A DNA stretch of 64,000 bases from Acidobacteriota bacterium (GTDB taxonomy: Bacteria; Acidobacteriota; Thermoanaerobaculia; Multivoradales; SZUA-115): the NCBI GenBank assembly GCA_024277255.1, contig JAJRVQ010000124.1, forward strand, positions 80,806 through 144,805, in the 5' to 3' direction. Shown in pieces: positions 24,711-34,888 of the stretch (the stretch's first letter is position 1; each line of letters starts with the position of its first letter). The position numbers and the translations under genes are program-made. The notes beneath the pieces were generated by a model. The model saw only the letters and a program-made list of their open reading frames with translations, made no database searches and was not told the DNA's origin.

Positions 24711-24771
24711 GCAGAACCCAGCCACTGCACCGGTCGGCTGGGGCCGCCGGTGAGTGGCAACGCCGTTAGGC
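24711..24771 (+). other. attC-like recombination site 2
   Basis: The R' core GTTAGGC (24765-24771) is a perfect GTTRRRY match. The stem CCACT-G-CACCGG (from 24722) pairs with CCGGTGAGTGG (24747-24757), leaving one bulged G. The R'' side is degenerate (GCAGAAC, 24711-24717). Confidence 0.7.
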
Positions 24772-24786
24772 CGAAGAACGGGATCC

Positions 24787-25272
24787 ATGACGAAACCAGC
24801 CGTTTATCTGGAAACGAGCGTGATCGGCTACGCGACATCGCGACCAAGCCGGGATTTGATTGTCGCTGGACGCCAGCAGATCACGCGGGAGTGGTTCGCT
24901 CTCCGAGCGGATGCGTACGAACTGTTCGTATCGCAACTCGTCGTCACGGAAGCCATGGCTGGGGACGAGGAGGCGGCGCGGAAGAGGGCTGATTTCTTGC
25001 AGAGAATCGCGCGACTCGGCGTCACGGAAGCTGCGGGAGGACTCGCGAACAAGCTCGTCGAGACCCGAGCAGTGCCGCCGAAGGCCGCAGAAGACGCCCT
25101 TCACATCGCCGTTACCGCCGTTCACGGCGTAGAATACCTCTTGACTTGGAACTGCAAGCACATCGCGAATGCCACGATGCGCCAAGCGATCGAACGAGTG
25201 TGCAGGGGGGCCGGCTACGAACCGCCGGTAATCTGCACGCCAGAGGAGTTGTCAAGTGACGAACGAGGATGA
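24787..25272 (+). CDS. PIN-domain toxin in cassette (VapC-like)
   Basis: A 161-residue protein from the ATG at 24787. It starts KPAVYLETSVIGYATSRPS, a PIN N-terminus in which the first acid is Glu (YLETS), typical of a branch common in soil and cyanobacterial genomes. VTEAMAGDEEAARKRADF and AEDALHIAVTAVHGVEYLLTW supply the other acidic residues, and WNCKHIANA follows. It is expected to be an endoribonuclease toxin. It overlaps the downstream small gene by 17 bp, and both lie in one cassette between attC-like sites 2 and 3. Confidence 0.82.
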   Translation: MTKPAVYLETSVIGYATSRPSRDLIVAGRQQITREWFALRADAYELFVSQLVVTEAMAGDEEAARKRADFLQRIARLGVTEAAGGLANKLVETRAVPPKAAEDALHIAVTAVHGVEYLLTWNCKHIANATMRQAIERVCRGAGYEPPVICTPEELSSDERG

Positions 25273-25444
25273 CGAAATCGTTGAAGAGATCCGACGGCAT
25301 CGAGAAGCACATGCCGCGTCGATGAACTATGACCTGAAGCGGATTATCGAGGACTTGCAGCGGCAAGAACAAGAGTCAGGCGTCATGGTCGTAAACCGGC
25401 CTCCTCGCAAACCGTTGCCGATGCCGCGTGCATCCTCGGCCTAA
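25256..25444 (+). CDS. Putative antitoxin of the cassette PIN toxin
   Basis: A 62-residue protein from a GTG at 25256, overlapping the toxin gene by 17 bp. It is acidic and helical in its first half (DDEIVEEIRRHREAHAASMNYDLKRI) and then extended (GVMVVNRPPRKPLPMP). This suits a small antitoxin that folds on its toxin; similar toxin-first PIN pairs are common. Its TAA stop (25442-25444) lies within the R'' core of attC-like site 3, a typical cassette trait. Confidence 0.7.
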   Translation: MTNEDDEIVEEIRRHREAHAASMNYDLKRIIEDLQRQEQESGVMVVNRPPRKPLPMPRASSA

Positions 25445-25498
25445 CAAGCCGCTGCAGCGGACCGGCTTTGCCGGCCGCTGATCGCCAGTCCGGTAGGC
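25439..25498 (+). other. attC-like recombination site 3
   Basis: R'' GCCTAAC (25439-25445) fits RYYYAAC exactly. The stem CAGCGG-A-CCGGC pairs with GCCGGCCGCTG around a TTT loop, leaving a bulged A. R' is GGTAGGC (25492-25498), one mismatch from GTTAGGC. This is the most textbook-like site of the four. Confidence 0.75.
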
Positions 25499-25576
25499 GA
25501 CCAGTAGGCCCGCGCGTTTCCGGCAACGATCGAGAGATCTCCGTCTCTTCCAGAGAGTTGACGCCGGTTCGCATAT

Positions 25577-25918
25577 TTGCTAACTTCGTCTTGTGCCGTA
25601 CCCGTTGAATACTTCCAGATCCGCGTCCAAAAGGAGATTGAGAACTGGCCGGTTGGCATCTTGGCCGACTACGCGCGAATCGTAGAACTCCTAATGGAGT
25701 TCGGGCCGGATCTGCGGATGCCGCACTCCCGGGCGTTTGGCGGTGGCCTGTTCGAATTGCGACCTCGCGGGCGCGAAGGCGTCGGACGTGCTCTGTACTG
25801 CTACGTCAAGGACCGCCGCGTGATCATCCTGCACGCCTTCATCAAGAAGACGCGGGCAACGCCGGCACATGAGCTTGCAATCGCTCGCAGGAGAATGAAA
25901 GAGGTCAAAGATGTCTGA
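25577..25918 (+). CDS. RelE/HigB-like toxin of the Gp49 family in cassette
   Basis: Up to 113 residues; the only start available in frame is TTG at 25577, with no clear ribosome-binding site, so the start is uncertain. The sequence shows the phage Gp49/HigB-like pattern: VEYFQIRVQKEIENWP, FGPDLRMPHSRAFGGGLFELR, RALYCYVKDRRVIILHAFIKK and a C-terminal AIARRRMKEV. These proteins are ribosome-dependent or free mRNA interferases. The gene overlaps the downstream HTH antitoxin by 8 bp. Confidence 0.8.
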   Translation: MLTSSCAVPVEYFQIRVQKEIENWPVGILADYARIVELLMEFGPDLRMPHSRAFGGGLFELRPRGREGVGRALYCYVKDRRVIILHAFIKKTRATPAHELAIARRRMKEVKDV

Positions 25919-26264
25919 GCTAGTTTACCGCCCCACCCCGCACGACCATGAGGCGTTCCTCGGGAAGGCACGGAAGCGTCAGGGATTCGCCAAAGCCTAT
26001 GAGGACCTTGCTAGCGAGTATAGCCTTGTCCGCGAACTGCTTGCCGCCCGTTCGCGTGCGGGTCTGACGCAGGAAGAGGTCGCAAAATCGATGGGCACCA
26101 CGAAGAGCGCAGTCTCGCGGCTCGAGGCCGTGGGGAAGCACTCGCCGTCGGTGACGACGCTCGAGAGGTATGCTCAAGCTGTCGGCTGCCAGGTTGAGAT
26201 CCGCTTGGTTCCAGCAGCCCGCCCAACCAGGGCTTCCAGCGAACGGGGCAGGGCTCGCCGCTGA
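25911..26264 (+). CDS. XRE-family antitoxin in cassette
   Basis: A 117-residue protein overlapping the end of the Gp49-type toxin by 8 bp. The HTH lies at residues 40-95 (LVRELLAARSRAGLTQEEVA and GTTKSAVSRLEAVGKHSPSV). The N-terminus is a short helical arm and the C-terminus is basic. Its stop is inside attC-like site 4, so the C-terminal PTRASSERGRARR is encoded by the recombination site. It probably represses the cassette's own promoter. Confidence 0.85.
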   Translation: MSELVYRPTPHDHEAFLGKARKRQGFAKAYEDLASEYSLVRELLAARSRAGLTQEEVAKSMGTTKSAVSRLEAVGKHSPSVTTLERYAQAVGCQVEIRLVPAARPTRASSERGRARR

Positions 26265-26280
26265 AGTCTGAGCGTTGCGG
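26221..26280 (+). other. attC-like recombination site 4 (right end of array)
   Basis: R'' GCCCAAC (26221-26227) fits the consensus. CTTC-C-AGCG pairs with CGCTGAAG, leaving a bulged C. R' is GTTGCGG (26274-26280), of which only GTTG matches. The right neighbour sequence from 26274 onward belongs to a transposase fragment. Confidence 0.6.
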
Positions 26281-26411
26281 ACGACCAGCCGACGGCCGTC
26301 AGGGCCGGCCAGCTCGCGGCGTGCGCTGACCCACTTCGCCACCTCCTGCTCGATGGCCTGGCTGAGCATCTCGCGGGCGCCTCGATGCAGCACCTCGCAC
26401 AGTGCCTCCGG
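26274..26411 (-). pseudogene. IS256-family (mutator-type) transposase fragment
   Basis: The minus strand reads EALCEVLHRGAREMLSQAIE followed by QEVAKWVSARRELAGPDGRR and LVVRN. This is the characteristic N-terminal region of IS256-type transposases. The fragment stops exactly at the GTT of the last attC R' core, and no DDE region is present. Confidence 0.65.
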
Positions 26412-26451
26412 TACCGATCCGTGGGGAAAGGAAGCGATCTTCCTTGTTCAT

Positions 26452-26580
26452 TCCGCGAGGCGGAACACCCAGATCGCGAGCCAGCCGATTCTGGCTCAGA
26501 CCGAAGGGCTCGAGGAGATTTCGCAGCGGAACCTCTCCGGGATGGACGCTGGGAAGGTTGTCGTTCCTGGGGGATTCCTG
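26452..26580 (-). pseudogene. higA 5' fragment
   Basis: The minus strand encodes LPSVHPGEVPLRNLLEPFGL followed by SQNRLARDLGVPP, matching the first third of the intact HigA at 22735. The start codon is lost: AGG at 26566-26568 stands where ATG is expected. Similarity extends into the spacer upstream of higA (gggggattcct). The remainder of the antitoxin is missing. Confidence 0.7.
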
Positions 26581-26596
26581 GCGGACTCTGTAGCCC

Positions 26597-28339
26597 CTAC
26601 CGCAAAATCCTCACGTAACGCCCCGCCGGCACGCCGATCAGCCTGCGGGTTTGGCTGTCGGGCCAGCGTACGGTGAGGCGGTCGGCTCGGGTGGCCTCTC
26701 CGAGGCCGAAGTAGAGGCGGGGGTCGCCGCTGGATTGGTAGCCGGAGCCGGCTTGGGTTTGGGCCAGCTGGGAGCGCTCGCCGGTCGTGACGGTGACGCG
26801 GGCTCCGAGGGTGGCGGGGCCGACCAGCACGACGCCGAGCCAGTTGCCGGGGGCCAGCGCGTTGCGGTAGAGCCGGGCCCGATCGCCGTTGTAGGAGACG
26901 GCGAGGTCTAGCCGGCCGTCGTTGTCGTAGTCGAGGGTCATGCTGCCGCGGCCGACGCGAGGTTCGGCGAGGGGACCGATCTGGGCGGCGCTCAAGGGGT
27001 GGAAGTTGCCCCGGCCGTCGTTGGCGAAGAGCTGGCCGGGCTGGCGCCAGGTGAGTCCGTCATTGAACTTCTCGATGTTGTCGAGCACGTCGCCGTTGAT
27101 CACCACCAGGTCTAGATCGCCGTCGGCGTCGAAGTCGGCCAGGTCGGTGCCGAAGCCGAGTACCTGCAAGGAGGAGGCGTGGAGGCCTGCCGAGACGGTG
27201 GCGTATTCAAACAGGTCGCCAGCGCCCAGGTAGAGCGCGTTGGTCTCCATCGACAGGTTGGTGACGATGAGATCGAGGATGCCGTCGCCGTTGATGTCGC
27301 CGGCATCGACGCCCATTCCGGCTTCCGTCTTGCCGGCCTCGTTGTAGGCGGTGCCCCAGAAGAGGCCGACCTCCTCGAAGCGGCCGCCGCCCAAGTTGTG
27401 AAAGAGAAAGTTGGGCGTCGAATCGTTGGTGACATAGAGGTCGGGCAGACCGTCTTGATCGAAGTCGGCGGCGATCCCCCCCAGCCCTTTGCCGTCGAGA
27501 TCGGTGAAGCCGGCGGCGGCGGTCGCGTCGCGGAAGCGGCCAGCGCCCTGGTTGCTGTAGAAGCGGTCGGCGGCGCGGGGGTAGACGTCCGGGTGGCAGT
27601 AGAAGAGAAACCCCTGTTCGACGTGGCGGCAATCCTGATGTGTGGCGAGCGAATAGTCGAGATAGTTGACCACGTAGATGTCGAGGTCACCGTCGAGGTC
27701 GGCGTCGAACAACAGGGCGCTGCTCGACCAGGCGGCGCCCGCGGCGCCGGCCGCCGCCGGCATCGTCTCGAAGGTGCCATCCCCCCGGTTGCGCAGCAGA
27801 GTGTTGGCGCCGAAGGCGGTGCGATAGAGGTCGGTGCTCCCATCGCCGTCGAGGTCACCCGCTACCGCTCCCTGACCGTAGCCGAAGGCGGCGAGACCAG
27901 CGCGCGCGGTGGCCCTCTCGAAGGTGCCGTCCCCCCGGTTGCGGAAGAGCTGGTCGGTGGCCGCCGCGGTGCCGGCGGGTGGGGCCGGATCGCCGGGTAG
28001 CGCCCCGGACTGGACGAAGTAGAGGTCCATCCAGCCGTCGCCGTCGAAGTCGAGTACGGCGCCGCCGGAACCCATCGTCTCCGGCAGGTACTTGCGCCCG
28101 GTGGCGCCGTTGAGATGGACGAAGTCCAAGCAGGCGGCGCCGGTGGTATCGCTCAGCCAGGCGCCGTCGGTCTTGCCGCTGTCGGTCTTGCCGGCCAGCT
28201 GGTTCGCGGTCGCGGTGCCGCTGGGTGCCGCGCCAGGGCCAGGATCCGAGGCTTGCGCCAGGCAGGCGGGGAAGGCCGGCAGACTCAAGGCGATGAGCAG
28301 GCCGAGCCAAGGCAGAGCGCTGCCCGCGGCCTGGCTCAT
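26597..28339 (-). CDS. Exported CRTAC1-like FG-GAP/ASPIC-UnbV protein
   Basis: A 580-residue protein with a signal peptide (about residues 1-29, ending CLAQA). Its body is a beta-propeller of FG-GAP/VCBS units with calcium-loop motifs such as DFDGDGWMDLYF, DADLDGDLDIYV, DINGDGILDLIV and DYDNDGRLDLAV. The C-terminal ASPIC/UnbV domain (GARVTVTTGERS, YFGLGEATRADRLTVRWPD) completes the CRTAC1 architecture. Such proteins are extracytoplasmic and probably bind ligands or partner proteins; no enzyme activity is established. The start overlaps the stop of the TPR gene by 4 bp (ATGA), so it is the third gene of a coupled operon from 31112. Confidence 0.88.
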   Translation of the reverse strand: MSQAAGSALPWLGLLIALSLPAFPACLAQASDPGPGAAPSGTATANQLAGKTDSGKTDGAWLSDTTGAACLDFVHLNGATGRKYLPETMGSGGAVLDFDGDGWMDLYFVQSGALPGDPAPPAGTAAATDQLFRNRGDGTFERATARAGLAAFGYGQGAVAGDLDGDGSTDLYRTAFGANTLLRNRGDGTFETMPAAAGAAGAAWSSSALLFDADLDGDLDIYVVNYLDYSLATHQDCRHVEQGFLFYCHPDVYPRAADRFYSNQGAGRFRDATAAAGFTDLDGKGLGGIAADFDQDGLPDLYVTNDSTPNFLFHNLGGGRFEEVGLFWGTAYNEAGKTEAGMGVDAGDINGDGILDLIVTNLSMETNALYLGAGDLFEYATVSAGLHASSLQVLGFGTDLADFDADGDLDLVVINGDVLDNIEKFNDGLTWRQPGQLFANDGRGNFHPLSAAQIGPLAEPRVGRGSMTLDYDNDGRLDLAVSYNGDRARLYRNALAPGNWLGVVLVGPATLGARVTVTTGERSQLAQTQAGSGYQSSGDPRLYFGLGEATRADRLTVRWPDSQTRRLIGVPAGRYVRILR

Positions 28340-29414
28340 GGCTCGAGTTGGGCGGCGAAGCCGTCGGCCTGTTGTGCCTCGGCGTTGCGGCCGAGGAGGA
28401 GGTAACCCTGGGTGAGCAGGCGGTAGACCTCGGCGCGTTGCGGATCGAGCCGGCGGGCCGCTTCCAGCTGCTCGACCGCTTCGCTGATCCGCCCGACCTC
28501 CAGCAACAGCTTGGCCAACGCCACTCGTGAATCCGGGTTGGTGGCGTTGAGCTGGATGTACTGCTGGTGATTCTCGATCAGGTCGTCCTTCTTGGACAGC
28601 TCCTGGAATTCGACCAGCATCTTGCGGCTCTCCTCGCGTTGACCGAGCCGGGCCAGAGTGCGCCCCAGGTTGTAGGCGGCTCCGGCGTGGCCGGGTACTG
28701 TTTGACGCACCTGGCGGAAAGCGGCGGCCGCCGCCGAGTGGTTGCCGGCGCGGGCTTCGGCGAGGCCGAGGGCGAACTGAGCTTCGACATTGGCGGCGTC
28801 GCCGGCGACCGCGCGACGCAGCAGTTCCAAGGCCTCTTCGTCTTTCCCCTGGTCGGCGAGGAGCGCGCCGAGTTTGAACAGTGTTTGCGGCTGCGGGTTT
28901 CCTGCCGCAACCAGCTGGCGCAGTTCGCGCTCAGCCCGTTCGAGATCGCCGGTGTTGAGCGCGCACATGGCGATGTTGAAGCGGAAACGGGGCTGTGGAT
29001 CGAGTGTCCAGGCCTTGTCGAGTTCGACCATGGCCGCCGAGCAGCGACCTTGCCGCAACAGCCCTTCGGCGAGAACCTCCATCCAACCGACGCGGCCCGG
29101 TTCGAGTTCCAGTGCGGCCCGCAGGTAGGGCTCCGCTTCGCCGTAGCGGAACTGCTGTTGCAGAACGTGGCCGTAGAGATAGAGAATCCGCCCTCGCGCC
29201 TTGCCCGCGGCCTGGCCTTGGGATTGGCGGTCGATCTGCTGCTTGAGGATCTTCTCCGCCCGGGAGTACTGGCCTCGCTCGATCATGTCGAGGAGTTGGG
29301 GACCGGTGATCCTGGTGGTCCTCTGCGCCGCCAGCGGCAAGGAAAACGCTGCCAGCACCAGCCACACGGTCAGGGGCCGGCTCCAGCGCGCCGAGTGAGC
29401 TTTCGGTCGGCCGT

Positions 29415-29418
<4 letters not shown>
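28336..29418 (-). CDS. Exported TPR protein between two CRTAC1-like genes
   Basis: A 360-residue protein starting with GTG at 29418, which overlaps the TGA of the upstream gene (GTGA). The frame is open upstream, but only as antisense-like sequence. Residues 8-33 form a signal peptide or anchor (LTVWLVLAAFSLPLAAQ). The rest is a series of TPR units, e.g. GQYSRAEKILKQQIDRQ, YGEAEPYLRAALELEPGRVG and YNLGRTLARLGQREESRKM. TPR arrays bind partner proteins; flanking by two CRTAC1 propellers suggests a complex. Translational coupling on both sides fixes the order CRTAC1-TPR-CRTAC1. Confidence 0.85.
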
Positions 29419-31112
<1,694 letters not shown>

Positions 31113-31225
31113 GGCTCGTGGTTGGAGGCTAGCCCGCCTCTGGCGCGAGGCGGGAGAGCCGGTGTTGCCGGTGAAGTATGCTACCTCGTATCCCGGTTGA
31201 ATTGTCTCCTCAGAACACGAGTCGC

Positions 31226-33547
31226 ATGCTTTTCTCTCGCCCCCTAGCCGTCTCTTCTGGTCGCGCTCTTCTGGGCGGCGCGCTGCTCGTTTGGGTGGTC
31301 TTGCCGATGACCGGCTGCGCCGCGTCCGAGGACACGGCCGGGCCAGTGGCCGTGCCGATGGAAGAGGGAGGCGAGGTGCCGGTCGAGGTACCGGCGAGCA
31401 ACCGGGCGATGGCTCGACGGCTGCTCGATATCTTGCAGGGTGACGGCGCGGAGCAGACTTTCAGCATGGCGCGGTTAGTCACCACTCTGCGGGCAGCCGA
31501 GCTGCCGATCGATCTCAGGCGGCGAACCCTCCACCACGTACGGCTCGGCCAGGCGTTGCTGTTCAACGGCGACACCGAAGAGGCGATCGGCGAGTTCGAG
31601 GCGGCAAGTGCGGCGGTGGCGGCGAGTTCCGATCTGTTCGATCCGAAGTTTCGCAGCAACGTGGCCCGGCTGCTGGCGGTGGCCTACTTGCGGCTGGGGG
31701 AGGAGGAGAACTGTCTGCTGGATCACAATCGGGACTCTTGTCTGCTGCCGATCGAGGGGGGCGGAGTTCACCGCACGCCAAGGGGGGCTGAAAAGGCGCT
31801 GGAGGTCTATTTGCGGATCTTGGCGCAAGAGCCCGACGATCTCGAATCGCGCTGGCTGCTCAACATCGCGGCGATGGCGGTGGGGCGCTATCCGCAAGGG
31901 GTGCCGGCGCGTTGGCGCATCGAGCGCAGTTCCTTCGACTCCGAGGCGCCGCTGAGCCGCTTTGTCGATGTCGCTCCGCAGACCGGCCTGGCGGTGACCG
32001 CGCTGTCCGGCGGGGTGGCCATGGAGGACTTCAACGGCGACGGTCTGCTCGATGTGATGGTCTCTTCGTGGCTGTTGAGCGACCCTCTGCGATTTTTCCT
32101 CAACCGCGGCGACGGCACCTTCGCGGAGCGCACTCGGCAGGCGGCTCTCGACGGGCTGACCGGCGGGCTCAACTTGGTCCACGCCGACTACGACAACGAT
32201 GGCTTCGCCGACGTGCTGGTGCTGCGCGGAGCCTGGCTGGGAGCCTTCGGCCACTACCCGAACTCCCTGCTGAGGAACCGCGGCGACGGCACTTTCGAGG
32301 ATGTCACCGAGGCGGTCGGTCTACTCGATTTCCATCCCACGCAGACGGCCGGCTGGGCCGACTACGACGGCGACGGCCGCCTCGACCTCTTCGTCGGCAA
32401 CGAGTCGACGCCCGGCGAGGATCATCCCTGCCAGCTCTTTCACCAAGAATCGGATGGCACCTTCCGGGAGGTTGCCGCCGAGGTGGGTGTGGCCGCCGGC
32501 GGGATGGTCAAGGGGGTGGCCTGGGGCGATTTCGACAACGACCTTCGCCCCGATCTCTACCTCTCGCGCCTCGGTAGCGACAACCTGCTGCTGCACAACG
32601 AGGGGCCGACCGCGGACGGCGGCTGGAGCTTTCGCGACGTCACCGAGGCCGCCGGCGTCGGCCAGCCGCTGCATAGTTTCCCCACCTGGTTTTTCGACTA
32701 CGACAACGACGGCTGGCTCGATCTGTTTGTCTCCGGCTATCCGGAGGAGTACCTGACCGCCAGCGTCGAAGCTGTGGTGGCCGACCACCTCGGTCTGCCG
32801 ACCTCGGCGGCACGGCCGCGGCTCTATCGCAACCTGGGGGATGGCAGCTTCGAGGAGGTGAGCCGCGCGGCCGGCGTCGATGGCGTCTTCTTCACCATGG
32901 GCTCCAACTTCGGCGATCTCGACAACGACGGCTGGCTCGATTTTTATCTTGCGACCGGCGCGCCCGACTATCGCGGCTTGATGGCCAACCGGATGCTGCG
33001 CAACGACCGTGGCCGCCGTTTCCAGGATGTCACCACGGCCGGAGGCTTTGGCCACCTGCAGAAGGGGCACGCGATCGCCTTCGGTGATCTCGACAACGAC
33101 GGCGATCAAGATGTCTACGCGGTGATGGGGGGAGCCTACCCCGGAGATGTCTACCCCAACGCCCTGTTCGAGAACCCGGGAGGTGGCGGTAACTGGGTGA
33201 CCTTGCGCTTGCAGGGGGTGGCCTCCAACCGATCGGCGATCGGTGCGCGTCTCGCCTTGCAGGTCGCCGCCGAGGACGGTGAGGAGGGCGAGCGGACGAT
33301 TCACGTCACGGTGGGCACCGGCGGCTCCTTCGGCTCAGCCAGCTTGCAGCAAGAGATCGGCCTCGGTGCGGCGACGGTGATCGGCAGCTTGGAGGTTCTC
33401 TGGCCCAGCGGTGAGGTGCAGCGCTTCACCCAGCTGGCGGTCAACCGAGTCTACGCTCTGCGCGAAGGCGAGAGCAAGCCGGTGGCGATCACCGCCGAAC
33501 CCTTTCAACTCGGTGGCGGTTTGAGTCATCACCACCCCGGCGAATAG
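31226..33547 (+). CDS. Lipoprotein with helical N-domain and CRTAC1-like propeller
   Basis: A 773-residue protein if the ATG at 31226 is used; an ATG at 31178 is also open. The N-terminus is a lipoprotein signal (GALLVWVVLPMTGC). Residues 60-240 are helical and TPR-like (RRTLHHVRLGQALLFNGDTE). From about 250 on come FG-GAP/VCBS units with DFNGDGLLDVMV, DYDNDGFADVLV, DYDGDGRLDLFV, DYDNDGWLDLFV and DLDNDGDQDVYA. A C-terminal ASPIC/UnbV domain follows (GARLALQVAAEDGEEG, LEVLWPSGEVQRF). It combines in one chain the TPR and propeller parts that are separate in the divergent operon. Its stop is 3 bp from the convergent TPR gene. Confidence 0.87.
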   Translation: MLFSRPLAVSSGRALLGGALLVWVVLPMTGCAASEDTAGPVAVPMEEGGEVPVEVPASNRAMARRLLDILQGDGAEQTFSMARLVTTLRAAELPIDLRRRTLHHVRLGQALLFNGDTEEAIGEFEAASAAVAASSDLFDPKFRSNVARLLAVAYLRLGEEENCLLDHNRDSCLLPIEGGGVHRTPRGAEKALEVYLRILAQEPDDLESRWLLNIAAMAVGRYPQGVPARWRIERSSFDSEAPLSRFVDVAPQTGLAVTALSGGVAMEDFNGDGLLDVMVSSWLLSDPLRFFLNRGDGTFAERTRQAALDGLTGGLNLVHADYDNDGFADVLVLRGAWLGAFGHYPNSLLRNRGDGTFEDVTEAVGLLDFHPTQTAGWADYDGDGRLDLFVGNESTPGEDHPCQLFHQESDGTFREVAAEVGVAAGGMVKGVAWGDFDNDLRPDLYLSRLGSDNLLLHNEGPTADGGWSFRDVTEAAGVGQPLHSFPTWFFDYDNDGWLDLFVSGYPEEYLTASVEAVVADHLGLPTSAARPRLYRNLGDGSFEEVSRAAGVDGVFFTMGSNFGDLDNDGWLDFYLATGAPDYRGLMANRMLRNDRGRRFQDVTTAGGFGHLQKGHAIAFGDLDNDGDQDVYAVMGGAYPGDVYPNALFENPGGGGNWVTLRLQGVASNRSAIGARLALQVAAEDGEEGERTIHVTVGTGGSFGSASLQQEIGLGAATVIGSLEVLWPSGEVQRFTQLAVNRVYALREGESKPVAITAEPFQLGGGLSHHHPGE

Positions 33548-33550
33548 GCG

Positions 33551-34882
33551 CTATTTTAACCAGCGGTCGCGGAAGGCCTCGATCTGCGGGTTGGACTCCG
33601 GGTCTTCGTCGAGCAGTTGGCGCACGGAGTCGAGGTCGCCCTGCCGGCGCAGGAGTTCGGCCAGCGCCAGCCGCCAGCCGCTCTCCCAGGGGGCCAGCTC
33701 GATGGCCCGCCGGTAGGCGGCGAGCGCCGCCGGTTCGTGGCTCTCGGCGACCTCGATCCGGCCGGTGAGGAAGTGGAGGCGGGCGTAGTTGGGATACTGC
33801 TCCAGCCCCTCTTCCACCAGGCTGCGGGCGGCGGCGAGATCGCCGGATTGCAGGCGCAGGATGGCGACGCTCGACAGCGCTCCCCGGTGGTCCGGGTTCT
33901 CGGCGAGGATGTCGTCGAAGAGCCGGCGGGCCAGGGAGCGGCGGCCGGCCTCCTCGGCCCACTTGGCGAAGTGCAGGCGGTCGGTCAGGTCGACTTGTGG
34001 TTCGTCGAGGAGTCGCTTGACCAAGGAGACGGCGGCGCTCGTCTGACCGGTGGCGAAGAGCAACTCGGCACGGCGGTGCTCGAAGCGGTAGCGGCCGGCG
34101 GGAGCGACCCAAGGCTCGATTTGATCGAGAATCTTGAGCTTTTCGGAGTCGGCCACCGTACCCATGGTGCCGTCTTCTTGTAGACGGCGCACCTGGGCCT
34201 GTATTTCCAGTGCCTGGCGCACTCCTTCGCTATCTCCGTTGCCCCGTCGCAGGCGGGCGAGTAAGTACCAGCTCTGATAGTCGAACGGGTTGCTGGCCAC
34301 CGCCTCACCGGCCAGTTCGAGCGCCGCGGCGGAGTCGCCGTCGCGGGCGAAGAGTTCGGCGGCGAGAGCCTGAACGCCCGGTGTGCTGGGGTCCAGCGCC
34401 AGCGCCCGTTCGATCGCCGGCCGGGCGGCATCGGGTTCGATCTCGGCCAGTAGCCGCGCGCGTGTCAGGTTGGCGGCGGCGCTGTCGTCCAGATGGTCGA
34501 TCCAGGGGCGGGCTTGCTCCCATTGGCCGATCAGTTGTTGCGTGTCGATCAGTCGCAACAGGATCTCCTGGTCGTCGGGCTCATGTTCGAGATAGCGCTC
34601 GAAGGTCGCCGCCGCCTCGGTCAGACTCTGTTGATAGCCGGAACTCCAAGCGAGCCCCAGCCGGCGCAGGGAGTCCAAGTGATCGGGGTGGCGCTCGACG
34701 TCTCGCGCCAGATAGATACGGGCCCAATCGTGACGCTCTTCCAACAGCGCGTTCTCAGCCCGCGCCAGGTCGAGTTCACTCTTCGCATCACCCGGATGGC
34801 AGGCGTTGACGGCGAGCAACAGTCCGAGAGCCAGCAGGCAGCGCGCCTGCGGGCTGAGAGCATGCGTTGTGCTGGTTTTCAT
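33551..34882 (-). CDS. TPR lipoprotein
   Basis: A 443-residue protein with a lipoprotein signal (LLALGLLLAVNAC, Cys28). The mature part consists of TPR-like helical repeats: ENALLEERHDWARIYLARDV, EAAATFERYLEHEPDDQEIL, ALELAGEAVASNPFDYQSW and AALAAYRRAIELAPWESGW. It is the last gene of a four-gene same-strand run from 40459 (PpiC, sulfatase-like, PpiC, TPR) and lies 6 bp downstream of the second PpiC gene. It probably acts as a scaffold on the outer-membrane face. No catalytic motif is seen. Confidence 0.83.
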   Translation of the reverse strand: MKTSTTHALSPQARCLLALGLLLAVNACHPGDAKSELDLARAENALLEERHDWARIYLARDVERHPDHLDSLRRLGLAWSSGYQQSLTEAAATFERYLEHEPDDQEILLRLIDTQQLIGQWEQARPWIDHLDDSAAANLTRARLLAEIEPDAARPAIERALALDPSTPGVQALAAELFARDGDSAAALELAGEAVASNPFDYQSWYLLARLRRGNGDSEGVRQALEIQAQVRRLQEDGTMGTVADSEKLKILDQIEPWVAPAGRYRFEHRRAELLFATGQTSAAVSLVKRLLDEPQVDLTDRLHFAKWAEEAGRRSLARRLFDDILAENPDHRGALSSVAILRLQSGDLAAARSLVEEGLEQYPNYARLHFLTGRIEVAESHEPAALAAYRRAIELAPWESGWRLALAELLRRQGDLDSVRQLLDEDPESNPQIEAFRDRWLK

Positions 34883-34888
34883 CGCTGT

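Larger units (their letters stand above)
23606..26280 (+). mobile_element. Integrase-less integron cassette array (CALIN)
   Basis: All genes here lie on the plus strand in short units, each followed by a 60-67 bp imperfect palindrome with R''/R' cores. The sites are at 23915-23981, 24711-24771, 25439-25498 and 26221-26280. A canonical R' core GTTGGGC at 23606-23612 may mark the left boundary. Unit lengths are about 0.37, 0.79, 0.73 and 0.78 kb, normal for gene cassettes, and two units end with the stop codon inside or touching the attC. No intI is present in the window. Confidence 0.65.

Noticed and set aside
23606..26280. CRISPR array
   Set aside because: The repeats are imperfect palindromes spaced 0.7-0.8 kb apart with genes between them, not short direct repeats with spacers.
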